The notes under the pieces: generated by a model
What the model was told of the DNA's origin: nothing
Seen by the model: the letters and a program-made list of their open reading frames with translations, nothing else
Databases searched by the model: none
Assembly: GCA_022795805.1 (NCBI GenBank)
Contig: JAAWHK010000008.1
Coordinates: forward strand, 1-49,488
Source of the DNA: Hungatella sp.
GTDB lineage: Bacteria > Bacillota > Clostridia > Lachnospirales > Lachnospiraceae
Direction of reading: 5' to 3'
DNA length: 49,488 nt
Program-made: the position numbers and the translations under genes
In this document: one piece after another, positions 1-8,341 of the stretch
Numbering within the stretch: the stretch's first letter is position 1
Layout: each line of letters opens with the position of its first letter

Positions 1-470
1 GACGGGGTGATCTGGAACATATTGTCATTGGACGTCTCCGCCGCCACAGCGATACAGGGATCGGATGTGGTGGAACCTACGATGGCCTGTGCGCCCCAGT
101 CTTTCAGTGTGTTGTAAGCGTTAACGGACTTCTGAGGATCATGCTCGTCGTCCTGAGCATTCATCTCCAGCATGATGCCGCCCGCGCCGCCTGCCGCGTT
201 GATCTCCTTCACGGCCAGGTCCGCCCCGTTCTGTACCGCGATGCCGTAAGCCGCCGCCGGACCGGTTAACGGCCCGATAACGCCGATCTTAAATGCACCG
301 CCCGCTGCCGCCGCGCCCGAATCATCGGCTGCCGCCGTAGTATCCTCCGCCGCTGCGGCGGTCGTATCCCCTGCTGCCGCCGTGGTGGCATCGCTCCCGC
401 CATTGCCGCCGCAGGCCGCAAGGGAAGCGGCCATAGCTGCCGTCAAACCTAATGCAATCAGTTTTTTCAT
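1..470 (-). CDS. Branched-chain amino-acid type ABC transporter substrate-binding lipoprotein, N-terminal part (3' end off the window)
   Basis: This is the first 156 or so codons of a periplasmic-binding-type lipoprotein that would sit on the outer face of the membrane and deliver a ligand to an ABC permease. The N-terminus starts MKKLIALGL, continues as a hydrophobic signal and ends in a lipobox SLAAC with Cys20 as the lipidated residue. A low-complexity Asp/Thr/Ala linker follows (about residues 21-55), then the LivJ-type start of the mature domain, KIGVIGPLTGPAAAYG, and a stretch ending EINAAGG that is typical of type I binding proteins (LivJ/Peripla_BP_6). The ATG at 468-470 has a strong GGAGGAG ribosome site. 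A consensus promoter and a palindrome lie just upstream. The ligand cannot be told from this part; branched-chain amino acids are the family default, but short amides and other amino acids are also known. Confidence 0.9.
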   Translation of the reverse strand, partial: MKKLIALGLTAAMAASLAACGGNGGSDATTAAAGDTTAAAAEDTTAAADDSGAAAAGGAFKIGVIGPLTGPAAAYGIAVQNGADLAVKEINAAGGAGGIMLEMNAQDDEHDPQKSVNAYNTLKDWGAQAIVGSTTSDPCIAVAAETSNDNMFQITP

Positions 471-503
471 AATATTCTCCTCCTCAATTATGCAGCATTT
501 CAT

Positions 504-519
504 GTAAAACTTTTTACAT
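504..519. promoter_or_regulatory. Palindromic operator candidate at the binding-protein promoter
   Basis: TGTAAAACTTTTTACA has 7-base arms TGTAAAA/TTTTACA around a 2-base centre. It overlaps the last bases of the -10 box and the expected start point of the promoter at 518-546, a position where a bound repressor would block RNA polymerase. It is too AT-rich and lacks a T-tract placement to be read as a terminator of this gene. The regulator is unknown. Confidence 0.45.
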
Positions 520-546
520 TATAGCTTCAACATTTTCACTTGTCAA
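518..546 (-). promoter_or_regulatory. Consensus sigma-A promoter of the binding-protein gene
   Basis: On the minus strand a perfect -35 box TTGACA (541-546) is followed after exactly 17 bases by a perfect -10 box TATAAT (518-523). The start point would be near 511, giving a leader of about 40 bases to the ATG at 470. Confidence 0.85.
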
Positions 547-631
547 CACTTTTGCTTTTGTGCTTTGGCTTTTTGCCATGGTAAAGCTATACAGAAAAGT
601 TATATTTACTATAACCTGGATAAGTACCGGT

Positions 632-1267
632 CTATTTTTTTTTGACTCCGATCTTGTTCTCTGTCCCCGAAACAAGCCTCTTTAAGTTGGCCCGGTGCCG
701 CACGAACGCCAGAACCGCAATCGCCCCCGCCACTCCGTAAAACTCAGGCAGAAGCCCTGCCCTCACCCCGTACTCTCCCATGGAGCCGAACACGATCATC
801 CACGCCACAAAAATACTTACCACCACCAGAGACCCCAGGGATACGTACCTGGTAACGGCCACAATCACCGCAAACACGATGAGACATATCAGCGTAAGCC
901 TCCAGTCAATGGATACCAGAAGCCCCGCCGTGCACGCGATGCCCTTTCCGCCGTTAAAATGCATGTAGAAGGGGTAATTGTGCCCCAGAATCGCCCCAAA
1001 CGCCGCATAGAGGACCAAAAGCCCCACCATGTCCGGCTGGCCGCCAAACAGAAAGCGGGCCGCCAGGCAGGCGAACACGGTCTTGAAGCAGTCCCCCAGA
1101 AACACAATGAGCCCCGCCTTCACGCCCATAACCCGCAGCACATTGGTGCTTCCGGAGTTGCCGCTTCCTTCCTTCTTAATATCCACATTGTGCGCCTTGC
1201 TGTAAAAATATCCCGTCTGAAACAGTCCGAAACAGTATCCGATCACCAGACAAATCAATCTCTCCAT
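632..1267 (-). CDS. plsY: Glycerol-3-phosphate acyltransferase PlsY
   Basis: PlsY transfers the acyl group of acyl-phosphate to glycerol-3-phosphate, the first step of phospholipid synthesis, in the cytoplasmic membrane. The protein (211 residues) is almost entirely hydrophobic with several membrane helices. Family blocks are visible: the GSGNSGSTNVLRVMG loop, the HNYPFYMHFNGGKGIA loop and the C-terminal VRHRANLKRLVSGTE segment. The frame opens at a GTG (1279) overlapping the der stop, but ATG at 1267 is preferred because AGGTG lies 5 bases before it and the protein then starts at MERLICLVIGY, as in relatives. The gene follows der with overlap or a few bases and is probably translated from the same message. 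Its length matches the family. gpsA, often next in such clusters, is not present here. Confidence 0.95.
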   Translation of the reverse strand: MERLICLVIGYCFGLFQTGYFYSKAHNVDIKKEGSGNSGSTNVLRVMGVKAGLIVFLGDCFKTVFACLAARFLFGGQPDMVGLLVLYAAFGAILGHNYPFYMHFNGGKGIACTAGLLVSIDWRLTLICLIVFAVIVAVTRYVSLGSLVVVSIFVAWMIVFGSMGEYGVRAGLLPEFYGVAGAIAVLAFVRHRANLKRLVSGTENKIGVKKK

Positions 1268-1275
1268 GTTGCACC

Positions 1276-2604
1276 TCACATATCCTTTCCTGAACGCTCC
1301 CTGATAATAAACTTGAGAGCCGTCCCCCTGAACCCAAACGCTTCCCTTATCCGGTTCTCCAGATATCGCGTGTAGGAAAAATGCATCAGCTTCTTATCAT
1401 TGACAAAGATCACGAACGTGGGAGGTTTCACCGCCACCTGGGTAATGTAGTAGAGCCGCAGCCGCTTTCCCTTATCCGACGGGGGCTGCTGCAGGGCCAC
1501 CGCCTCGGTCATGATCTCGTTGAGAACGCCTGTGGAAACCCGCAGATTCTGATTCTGACGTACCATGTCAATGGTATCAAAGAGTTTTCCCAGCCTCTGT
1601 CCCGTCACAGCGGAGATAAACAGGATCTCCGCGTAGGCCATGTAGGACAGGGTGTTGCGGATCTTTCTGGTGAACTCGTTCATGGTCCTGTCGTCTTTCT
1701 CAATGGCATCCCACTTATTGACGGCAATGATCACGCCCTTGCCCCGCTCATGGGCAATGCCTGCGATCTTGGCGTCCTGCTCCGTCACGCCCTCCACCGC
1801 GTCAATCACCATAACCACCACGTCGGCCCGCTCCACCGCCGTGACGGCCCGGATAATGCTGTACCGCTCCAGCTCCTCCTTAATCTTGTTCTTTCTCCGA
1901 AGCCCTGCGGTGTCGATAAACACATACTCGGTCCCGCCCCGAACCACCTTTGTGTCCACCGCGTCCCTGGTGGTTCCCGCGATGTCCGACACGATGACCC
2001 GGTTCTCCCCGGTCAGCTTATTTATAATAGAAGATTTGCCCACATTGGGCTTGCCCACAATGGCGATCCTGGGCCGATCGTCCTCCTCCTCTTCCAGATG
2101 ACCTGCGCTGAAATGGCTGCACACCGTATCCAAAAGATCCCCCAGCCCCAGCCGGGAGGCGGCTGACACAGCCATAGGCTCCCCGATTCCCAGGTTGTAG
2201 AACTCATACACGTCATTGCCGTATTTCTGAAAACTGTCCACCTTGTTAACCGCCAGCACCACCGGCTTTTTCGACTTTCTCAGCATCTCCGCCACCCTGA
2301 AGTCGGAATCCGTAAGGCCCTGATGCACATCCACGATAAAAATAATCACATCCGCCGTGGCCATGGCAATCTGCGCCTGCTCCCGCATCTGGGAGAGAAT
2401 GATGTCGCTGGTATCCGGCTCGATGCCTCCCGTATCGATGAGCGTAAAATTCATGTCCAGCCAGGTACAGTCCGCATAGATCCGGTCCCTGGTAACCCCA
2501 GGAGTGTCCTTCACAATGGCGATAGTCCCTCCGGCAATGGCATTAAACAAGGTAGACTTTCCCACGTTGGGGCGGCCTACGATTGCAACTATCGGTTTAC
2601 TCAT
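1276..2604 (-). CDS. der: Ribosome biogenesis GTPase Der (EngA)
   Basis: Der is a double GTPase needed for assembly of the 50S ribosomal subunit. The 442-residue protein shows two G domains in tandem: the first with GRPNVGKSTLFNA near residue 9 and DTGG and NKVD motifs, the second with GKPNVGKSSIINKL near residue 185, DTAG near 232 and NKWD near 295. A KH-like C-terminal domain follows, ending in a basic tail. The ATG at 2604 lies inside the last codons of the upstream radical SAM gene (8-base overlap) with GGAGATAAC as the ribosome site, so the two are translationally coupled. Length and both P-loops are normal for the family, and no damage is seen. Confidence 0.97.
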   Translation of the reverse strand: MSKPIVAIVGRPNVGKSTLFNAIAGGTIAIVKDTPGVTRDRIYADCTWLDMNFTLIDTGGIEPDTSDIILSQMREQAQIAMATADVIIFIVDVHQGLTDSDFRVAEMLRKSKKPVVLAVNKVDSFQKYGNDVYEFYNLGIGEPMAVSAASRLGLGDLLDTVCSHFSAGHLEEEEDDRPRIAIVGKPNVGKSSIINKLTGENRVIVSDIAGTTRDAVDTKVVRGGTEYVFIDTAGLRRKNKIKEELERYSIIRAVTAVERADVVVMVIDAVEGVTEQDAKIAGIAHERGKGVIIAVNKWDAIEKDDRTMNEFTRKIRNTLSYMAYAEILFISAVTGQRLGKLFDTIDMVRQNQNLRVSTGVLNEIMTEAVALQQPPSDKGKRLRLYYITQVAVKPPTFVIFVNDKKLMHFSYTRYLENRIREAFGFRGTALKFIIRERSGKDM

Positions 2605-3973
2605 ATGTTATCTCCTTTTCATCCGCCGGTTCGTACTTCCCGTGACAGCAGGCGTTCTCCTCCTGACAGAGTCCCAGAACCGCATCCACAAAATCATATC
2701 CGCTTGATTTTACAATATCCACCTGAACTTGTAAAGCGATTTTTACCTCCTGCCGCGTCACATCATCCAGAAAAACCTCCTCCCCGCTGCGGAACATATT
2801 CACCGGCAGAAGAAGTCTGGCGCCCAGAGCCCTGCCCTTAAGCTGCCTTATAAGGTCCCGCCCCGTGATGAGGCCGCTGACCGTGATCTCAGGTCCGAAA
2901 AAATCGTTGACAATGGGGTAGATGTGCACGGTTATATTGGGATACTTCTCCCTGATCCGGCCCGCGAACTTTTTCATGTAATCCTGTGCCAGAAGTCCTG
3001 TGGCCATGGAGATCTCCTCCTTTCGGCCGTCCCCGGGCAGGTCCGCCAGAGCCGCCTCCACCTCCTCCGTCATGAGGCGCAGCATCCCCACACCGTTCTC
3101 CAGCTGGGGATAGCCGTCGTACCGCTCCGCCTCCGGAAGCTCCTCTCCCGCCAGAATATAGAACTCGTCGCTGGCGTGGATGAAGTGGGTCCCGTAAGCC
3201 TCAAACAGCTTCCTCTGCCACCGCTCCACGATCCCGATGGTCCTTACGGCATCCTCCTTCGTCACCGGCTCAAGGGGGTAGAGCCCCTCACGGAATCTGG
3301 ACAGCCCCACCGGCACCACGGACACGCTCTCCATATGGGGGATATACCCGCTGAGATCCCGGATGGTCCTCTCCAGTTCCTCCCCGTCGTTGATTCCCCT
3401 GCACATGACGATCTGACCGTTCATGGGAGTCCCCGCCTTATAAAGCCTGTCCATCTTTTTCAGCGCCTCCCCCGCGAACCGGTTGTTCAGCATCCGGCAC
3501 CGCAGATTGGGGTTGGTGGTGTGAACCGAGATGTTGATGGGAGACAGCTTAAAGCGGATGATCCTGTCCACATCCCTGTCCGACATATTGGTCAGCGTCA
3601 CGTAATTGCCCTGGAGGAAGGAGAGCCTGGAATCGTCGTCCTTAAAATACAGGGTATCCCGCATCCCGCCTGGCATCTGGTCGATAAAGCAGAAGATGCA
3701 CTTGTTCCTGCAGGAGCGGTACTCGCTCATGAGACTGTTCTCAAAGGTAAGACCCAAATCCTCATAGTCGTTCTCGATCTCCAGCTCCCACTCCTCCCCG
3801 TCCGCCTTCTCCACCACGGCCACGACGGACTCGCTTCCTATATAATATTCATAGTCAAAAACATCCTCCAGCTCATGGCCGTCTATGGTCAGAAGCCGGT
3901 CCCCCGGCTCAAGTCCCAGCTCATCCCCGATGGACCCGGGATCCACCGATTTTATGATATGTCCCCTGTACAT
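2597..3973 (-). CDS. PDZ-like/radical SAM protein of the DUF512 family
   Basis: This 458-residue cytoplasmic protein has an N-terminal PDZ-like fold (GDELGLEPGDRLLTIDGHELED), then an iron-sulfur binding motif CRNKCIFC (CX3CX2C) near residues 85-92 followed by FIDQMP, and a C-terminal DUF512 region with the tail LLLPVNMFRSGEEVFLDDVT. The family is conserved in Clostridia and usually lies beside der, as here; its substrate is not established. A longer open frame reaches 4147, but ATG at 3973 is chosen because a promoter (TTTACA, 17 bases, TATCAT at 4005-4033) lies inside the extra part and the PDZ fold begins directly after it. The stop overlaps the start of der by 8 bases, so the gene leads the der-plsY message. 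Confidence 0.88.
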   Translation of the reverse strand: MYRGHIIKSVDPGSIGDELGLEPGDRLLTIDGHELEDVFDYEYYIGSESVVAVVEKADGEEWELEIENDYEDLGLTFENSLMSEYRSCRNKCIFCFIDQMPGGMRDTLYFKDDDSRLSFLQGNYVTLTNMSDRDVDRIIRFKLSPINISVHTTNPNLRCRMLNNRFAGEALKKMDRLYKAGTPMNGQIVMCRGINDGEELERTIRDLSGYIPHMESVSVVPVGLSRFREGLYPLEPVTKEDAVRTIGIVERWQRKLFEAYGTHFIHASDEFYILAGEELPEAERYDGYPQLENGVGMLRLMTEEVEAALADLPGDGRKEEISMATGLLAQDYMKKFAGRIREKYPNITVHIYPIVNDFFGPEITVSGLITGRDLIRQLKGRALGARLLLPVNMFRSGEEVFLDDVTRQEVKIALQVQVDIVKSSGYDFVDAVLGLCQEENACCHGKYEPADEKEITYE

Positions 3974-4004
3974 GTCCCTTTTCCTTTCTTTTCCTTGGAA
4001 TTTA

Positions 4005-4033
4005 ATGATAGCAAGATTCTCCTCATTTGTAAA
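4005..4033 (-). promoter_or_regulatory. Promoter of the DUF512-der-plsY operon
   Basis: On the minus strand TTTACA (4028-4033) and TATCAT (4005-4010) are separated by 17 bases, placing the start point near 3998 and a leader of about 25 bases before the ATG at 3973. It faces away from the prs promoter at 4082-4111. Confidence 0.6.
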
Positions 4034-4081
4034 GACCGCTGTTGCCATGCTGTTTTTTTTCCAGTACTTCCCCGGGAAATG

Positions 4082-4111
4082 TTGACGCAATTCATCCCCC
4101 AATGGTATAAT
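4082..4111 (+). promoter_or_regulatory. Promoter of prs
   Basis: TTGACG (4082-4087) and a perfect TATAAT (4106-4111) are 18 bases apart. The start point would be near 4118, about 50 bases before the prs ATG, which has GGAGG at 4154-4158. Confidence 0.8.
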
Positions 4112-4168
4112 TTCCCCAAAACCGTTAAATATTTTCGTCATCCCCACAAATATGGAGGAAACGCCCTT

Positions 4169-5380
4169 ATGTCAAACAATTATGTGTTTAAAGATTCACT
4201 TCCCGTGGCCCCCTTAAAGCTGGCGGCGCTGGAAGGCTGTAATGAGCTGGCTTCTCTGGTCAACGACCACATTGTAAAGTTCCGCAGGCATGATATGGAG
4301 GAGCTGAGACGGCGGAAGGCAGACTTAAATTACCGGGGGTACGACGTGGATTCCTACCTCCTGAAGATGCGCTGTCCCCGATTCGGCTCCGGGGAAGCCA
4401 AGGCCACCCTGGGGGAATCGGTCCGCGGAGCCGATATCTTCGCCATGGCCGACATCACCAACCACAGCTTAAGCTACGGCATGTTCGGCCACGAGAACCA
4501 CATGTCCCCTGACGATCACTTTCAGGATTTAAAGCGCATCATCGGGGCCACCGCAGGCACCGCACACCGTGTCAATGTGGTCATGCCCTTTCTCTATGAG
4601 AGCAGACAGCACAAAAAATCCCACCGGGAATCTTTAGACTGCGCCATGGCTCTGGAGGAGCTTATCGCCATGGGAGTCAGGACCATCGTCACCTTTGACG
4701 CTCACGATCCCAGAGTGCAGAATGCCATCCCCCTCCACTGCTTCGACAATTTCATGCCCACCTACCAGTTTGTAAAGACCCTGTTCAGCCACTACAGGGA
4801 CCTTGAGATCGACAAGGAACACTTCATGGTCATCAGCCCGGACGAGGGCGCCATGAACCGGGCCGTCTACCTGGCCAACAACTTAAGCGTGGACATGGGC
4901 ATGTTCTACAAGCGCCGGGACTATTCCAGGATCGAGAACGGACGCAATCCCATCGTGGCCCACGAATTTTTAGGGTCCTCCGTGGAGGGCAAGACCGTGC
5001 TGATCATTGACGACATGATCTCCTCAGGGGAAAGCATGCTGGACACTGCCAAGGAGCTGAAAGACCGGAAGGCCGGGAAGGTGATCATCTGCTGTACCTT
5101 CGGTCTGTTCACCGGCGGTCTGGAGAAGTTTGACGAATTCTATGAGAAGGGATACATTGACTCTGTGATCACCACCAACCTGACGTACCGCACGCCGGAC
5201 CTTCTCTCCCGCCCGTGGTACGTGGAGGCCGACATGAGCAAGTTCCTGGCTGCCATTATCAACGCTCTGAACCACGATGTCTCCATAGAGAGAAGCCTGT
5301 CCCCCACGGAGAAACTTCAGAAGCTGATACAGAGCTACCGGACTGCGGAGAAGCTCAAAGACTGGGAGGAAGAGATGTAG
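4169..5380 (+). CDS. prs: Ribose-phosphate pyrophosphokinase (PRPP synthase), long Clostridial form
   Basis: The enzyme moves pyrophosphate from ATP to ribose-5-phosphate to make PRPP for nucleotide, histidine and tryptophan synthesis. The frame is open far upstream, but the ATG at 4169 has a GGAGG ribosome site and lies just after a strong promoter, so the product is 403 residues. The N-terminal half carries the FLYESRQHKKSHRES loop and the TFDAHDPRVQN segment (metal/ribose-phosphate side), and the C-terminal half has the PRPP loop VLIIDDMISSGESM followed by KVIICCTFGLFTGG. This is longer than the usual 310-residue Prs because of extra N- and C-terminal parts, a form common in Lachnospiraceae. 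rqcH follows 39 bases downstream and probably shares the message. Classic regulatory (ADP) control cannot be judged from sequence. Confidence 0.92.
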   Translation: MSNNYVFKDSLPVAPLKLAALEGCNELASLVNDHIVKFRRHDMEELRRRKADLNYRGYDVDSYLLKMRCPRFGSGEAKATLGESVRGADIFAMADITNHSLSYGMFGHENHMSPDDHFQDLKRIIGATAGTAHRVNVVMPFLYESRQHKKSHRESLDCAMALEELIAMGVRTIVTFDAHDPRVQNAIPLHCFDNFMPTYQFVKTLFSHYRDLEIDKEHFMVISPDEGAMNRAVYLANNLSVDMGMFYKRRDYSRIENGRNPIVAHEFLGSSVEGKTVLIIDDMISSGESMLDTAKELKDRKAGKVIICCTFGLFTGGLEKFDEFYEKGYIDSVITTNLTYRTPDLLSRPWYVEADMSKFLAAIINALNHDVSIERSLSPTEKLQKLIQSYRTAEKLKDWEEEM

Positions 5381-5419
5381 TCCTTACTGTACCAGGCATT
5401 TCATAAAGGAGTAACTGCT

Positions 5420-7162
5420 ATGGCATTTGACGGAATCGTAATCGCAAACCTGACAAAAGACTTAAAAGAAAAACTGGAAGGCGGCAAGATAAACAAGATC
5501 GCCCAGCCGGAAAAAGACGAGCTTTTATTTACCATAAAGAACAACCGGGAGACCCTGCGGCTTCTCATGTCCGCCAGCGCCAGCCTTCCCCTGATCTACT
5601 TTACGGAGAAGAACAAGACCAGCCCTCTGACGGCTCCCGGGTTCTGCATGCTGCTGCGCAAGCATATCGGGACGGGGCGCATCCTCAGCGTCAGCCAGCC
5701 GGGCCTGGAACGGATCATCGAATTTCAGATCGAGCATCTGGACGAAATGGGAGATCTGTGCCGCAAACGTCTTATCGTGGAGCTGATGGGCAAACACAGC
5801 AACATCATCTTCTGCAAGGAGGACGGCACCATTCTGGACAGCATCAAACACGTATCCTCCCAGATGAGTTCCGTCAGGGAGGTGCTGCCGGGCAGAACCT
5901 ATTTCATCCCCCGCACCGTGGAGAAAGGCGATCCCCTCCATATCACTCTGGAGGAATTTGCAGGGCTTATGGCCGCCGCGCCGGTTCCCGTAAGAAAGGC
6001 CCTGTATCAGAAGCTTACAGGCATCAGCCCCATTATGGGGGACGAGCTGTGCCACCTGGCCTCCATCGACGGAGATCGCTCCGCCAACGAACTGTCCCAC
6101 GGGGAGCTGACCCACCTTCACCGCACCTTGTCCCTGATGATGGAGGATGTATCTTCCGGGAATTTTTCTCCCAACATCGTCTATCGCCGGGGGGAGCCTG
6201 TGGAATTTTCATCCCTTCCCCTCACCTGCTTTGAGGGAGGCGACTACCGGCCCCGGACCTTTGACAGCATCAGCCTCCTTCTGGAGGACTACTATGCACA
6301 GAAGAACACCATAACCAGGATCCGGCAGAAGTCGGCGGATCTTCGGCGGATCGTCCAAACAGCCCTGGAACGCAATTACAAAAAGTACGACCTGCAGTTA
6401 AAGCAGTTAAAAGACACGGAGAAGCGGGACAAGTACAAGGTCTACGGCGAACTTCTCAACACCTACGGCTATGAACTGGAAGGCGGGGAGAAACAGCTCA
6501 CATGCCTCAACTACAACACCGGTCAGGAGATCACCATTCCCCTGGATCCCACTCTCACCGCCCGGGAGAACTCCCAGAAGTTCTTTGACAAGTACAACAA
6601 GCTGAAGCGTACCTTTGAGGCTCTCACAGGCCTGATCCAGGAGACCAGGGATGAGATCGACCATCTGGAATCCATCGGCACATCTCTGGATATCGCCTTA
6701 AAAGAGGAGGACTTGGTCCAGATCAAGGAGGAACTGACGGAGTACGGCTACATCAGACGCCATTACGTCAAGGGAAAGAAGCCCAGGATTACCAGCAAAC
6801 CCTTCCACTATATCTCCTCCGACGGCTTTCACATCTATGTGGGCAAAAACAATTACCAGAACGAGGAGCTGACCTTCAAGGCCGCCACCGGCAATGACTG
6901 GTGGTTCCACGCCAAGGGGATTCCCGGCTCCCATGTAATCGTAAAGTGCGAGGGAAAAGAGCTTCCCGACAGGGTCTTCGAGGAGGCAGGAGCCCTGGCC
7001 GCTTACTACTCCAAAGGACGCGGCAGCGATAAGGTGGAGATCGACTATGTCCAGAAAAAACATGTGAAGAAGGCCGCAAAGGGAGCGCCGGGTTTCGTGA
7101 TCTATCACACCAACTACTCCCTCCTGGCCGAGCCGCGGGAACTTCCCCGGATGGCGGAGTAA
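5420..7162 (+). CDS. rqcH: RqcH/NFACT family ribosome quality-control protein (often annotated fibronectin-binding)
   Basis: RqcH (Rqc2/NEMF homologue) binds stalled 50S subunits and directs addition of alanine tails that mark broken proteins for degradation; older annotations call it a fibronectin-binding protein. The 580-residue protein begins MAFDGIVIANL (NFACT-N), has helix-hairpin-helix and a long Lys/Glu coiled coil (about residues 295-430), and ends with the NFACT-R domain containing DGFHIYVGKNN and DWWFHAKGIPGSHVI (about 470-500). At residues 97-98 it has Glu-Arg, whereas the Bacillus protein has the functional Asp97-Arg98 pair. The ATG at 5420 has AAAGGAG at a good distance. It lies 39 bases after prs. 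Confidence 0.93.
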   Translation: MAFDGIVIANLTKDLKEKLEGGKINKIAQPEKDELLFTIKNNRETLRLLMSASASLPLIYFTEKNKTSPLTAPGFCMLLRKHIGTGRILSVSQPGLERIIEFQIEHLDEMGDLCRKRLIVELMGKHSNIIFCKEDGTILDSIKHVSSQMSSVREVLPGRTYFIPRTVEKGDPLHITLEEFAGLMAAAPVPVRKALYQKLTGISPIMGDELCHLASIDGDRSANELSHGELTHLHRTLSLMMEDVSSGNFSPNIVYRRGEPVEFSSLPLTCFEGGDYRPRTFDSISLLLEDYYAQKNTITRIRQKSADLRRIVQTALERNYKKYDLQLKQLKDTEKRDKYKVYGELLNTYGYELEGGEKQLTCLNYNTGQEITIPLDPTLTARENSQKFFDKYNKLKRTFEALTGLIQETRDEIDHLESIGTSLDIALKEEDLVQIKEELTEYGYIRRHYVKGKKPRITSKPFHYISSDGFHIYVGKNNYQNEELTFKAATGNDWWFHAKGIPGSHVIVKCEGKELPDRVFEEAGALAAYYSKGRGSDKVEIDYVQKKHVKKAAKGAPGFVIYHTNYSLLAEPRELPRMAE

Positions 7163-7234
7163 GAAGAGTAATCTTCCGAAATCATGCACATGACAGACGG
7201 TTTTTGCCGCCCTTTCCCTGCCGCGGATTAAGAT

Positions 7235-7264
7235 TTCGGACAGTTTGACGATATATACTATAAT
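7235..7264 (+). promoter_or_regulatory. Possible promoter of the gene at 7322
   Basis: A perfect TATAAT (7259-7264) stands 58 bases before the ATG. The -35 candidate TTCGGA (7235-7240), 18 bases upstream, is poor, so only the -10 is convincing. Confidence 0.4.
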
Positions 7265-7321
7265 AAGTGTCTTAAACCGGAATCCGACAGGTATATTTTC
7301 CCGTGGAAAGGGGGTTTTAAT

Positions 7322-8338
7322 ATGAGTATTATGATGGTCACTTCCCTGAACACCTACACCAAAGGTATGGAGATGAAGATGAAGTGGCAGAAGAAGCAGA
7401 CCGAGGGCGATTACGCCCCGGACGATTCCAAGGCCGCGGACAACACCTTTCAGGAAAAACTGGATGAGATCCGCTATCCCAAGGAAGATCGCTCCAGCCA
7501 GATGGAAGCCGATATTGAGCTGAAGCTCAACGCCGGAAAGCGCCTCACCCAGGAGGAGATGCAGTATTTGAAGAAGCACAACCCGGAGACCTACCAGAAG
7601 GCCAAGAACATCGAGAGGGAGCGGGAAGCCTATGAGAAAGAGCTGGCCAGCTGCAAGACAAAGGAAGAGGTGGAGCGGGTAAAGGCCGCCCACGCGGCAG
7701 TGGCCGTTGACCGGGTCAACGCCATCAAGAACAACCCGCACATATCCAGCGGAAAGAAGCTGGAACTGATCAAGATGGAGCACTTCAAGGCCGCAGCCCT
7801 GGACGATGCCATGCACATTTTCACCAAAAGTTCGGACTACCAAAAACTTCCCACAGAGGCTGAACGCCAGAAAGCCGAGAAGGACATGGAGGAGGCCAGG
7901 GAAGCTGAACTGGGCATTGACGAGGAATCCAGGAAAGAGAAAGCCGAGGAGAAGAAAGAGGCTGAGGAGAAAGCCGAGGAGTACCGGTTCGACAGTGAGA
8001 AACCTGACAGTGAGAAACCTGACAGTGAGAAAACCGACGCCGAGAAGGCCGACCTTCTGAAACCTGTCACGCTCCCGAAAAAACCTACTCTCTCCGGCGA
8101 CTCCGGGGACGATGCCGGTGAAGAGGGAACCATCCTGAAAGCGATCCTGGATGTGGAAGCCAGGTGGGCTAAGGAGGAGAAGGACCCTGATGCCGCCTCA
8201 CGGCAGATGACCCGCACCCAGGCCCAGCTGACGCCGGAGGCCCGCAAGGTACGGCAGGCCAGGGCCAGAGCCGCCTACGCGGCAAGTCAGTTTTCCATGG
8301 AGTACTCGGACACACCAGCCATTGATATCAAAAAGTGA
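7322..8338 (+). CDS. Conserved hypothetical protein, charged and helical, with a DSEKP repeat
   Basis: No known domain is recognised. The 338-residue product has no signal peptide or membrane segment and is very rich in Lys, Glu and Ala. It contains a compact region around residues 55-175 (LNAGKRLTQEEMQYLKKHN, then a helical KTKEEVERVKAAHAA segment), followed by a long Glu/Lys/Ala run that is probably a coiled coil or single helix (about 180-222), three copies of the five-residue unit DSEKP (about 224-238), a Pro/Ser/Gly linker and a basic C-terminal helix. Start ATG at 7322 follows AAAGGGGG by 6 bases. The region before the repeat resembles a hypothetical protein I associate with Lachnospiraceae, but its role is unknown. 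A cytosolic scaffold or adaptor is only a guess. A strong terminator follows 3 bases after the stop. Confidence 0.8.
   Translation: MSIMMVTSLNTYTKGMEMKMKWQKKQTEGDYAPDDSKAADNTFQEKLDEIRYPKEDRSSQMEADIELKLNAGKRLTQEEMQYLKKHNPETYQKAKNIEREREAYEKELASCKTKEEVERVKAAHAAVAVDRVNAIKNNPHISSGKKLELIKMEHFKAAALDDAMHIFTKSSDYQKLPTEAERQKAEKDMEEAREAELGIDEESRKEKAEEKKEAEEKAEEYRFDSEKPDSEKPDSEKTDAEKADLLKPVTLPKKPTLSGDSGDDAGEEGTILKAILDVEARWAKEEKDPDAASRQMTRTQAQLTPEARKVRQARARAAYAASQFSMEYSDTPAIDIKK
7991..8035 (+). repeat. Three tandem 15-base units in the coding sequence
   Basis: GACAGTGAGAAACCT occurs at 7991-8005 and 8006-8020, and with two changes at 8021-8035. Each unit encodes Asp-Ser-Glu-Lys-Pro (Thr in the third). 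The identity at nucleotide level points to recent slippage or unequal crossing-over, so copy number may vary among strains. Confidence 0.85.
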
Positions 8339-8341
8339 CAT

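Noticed and set aside
599-615. GTTATA/TATAAC hairpin downstream of plsY as a terminator
   Set aside because: The stem is six AT-rich pairs without a T-tract on the right side, so it is too weak to call.
2924-4168. Upstream extension of the prs frame
   Set aside because: It is antisense to the DUF512 gene; the prs promoter and ribosome site at 4082-4158 set the start at 4169.
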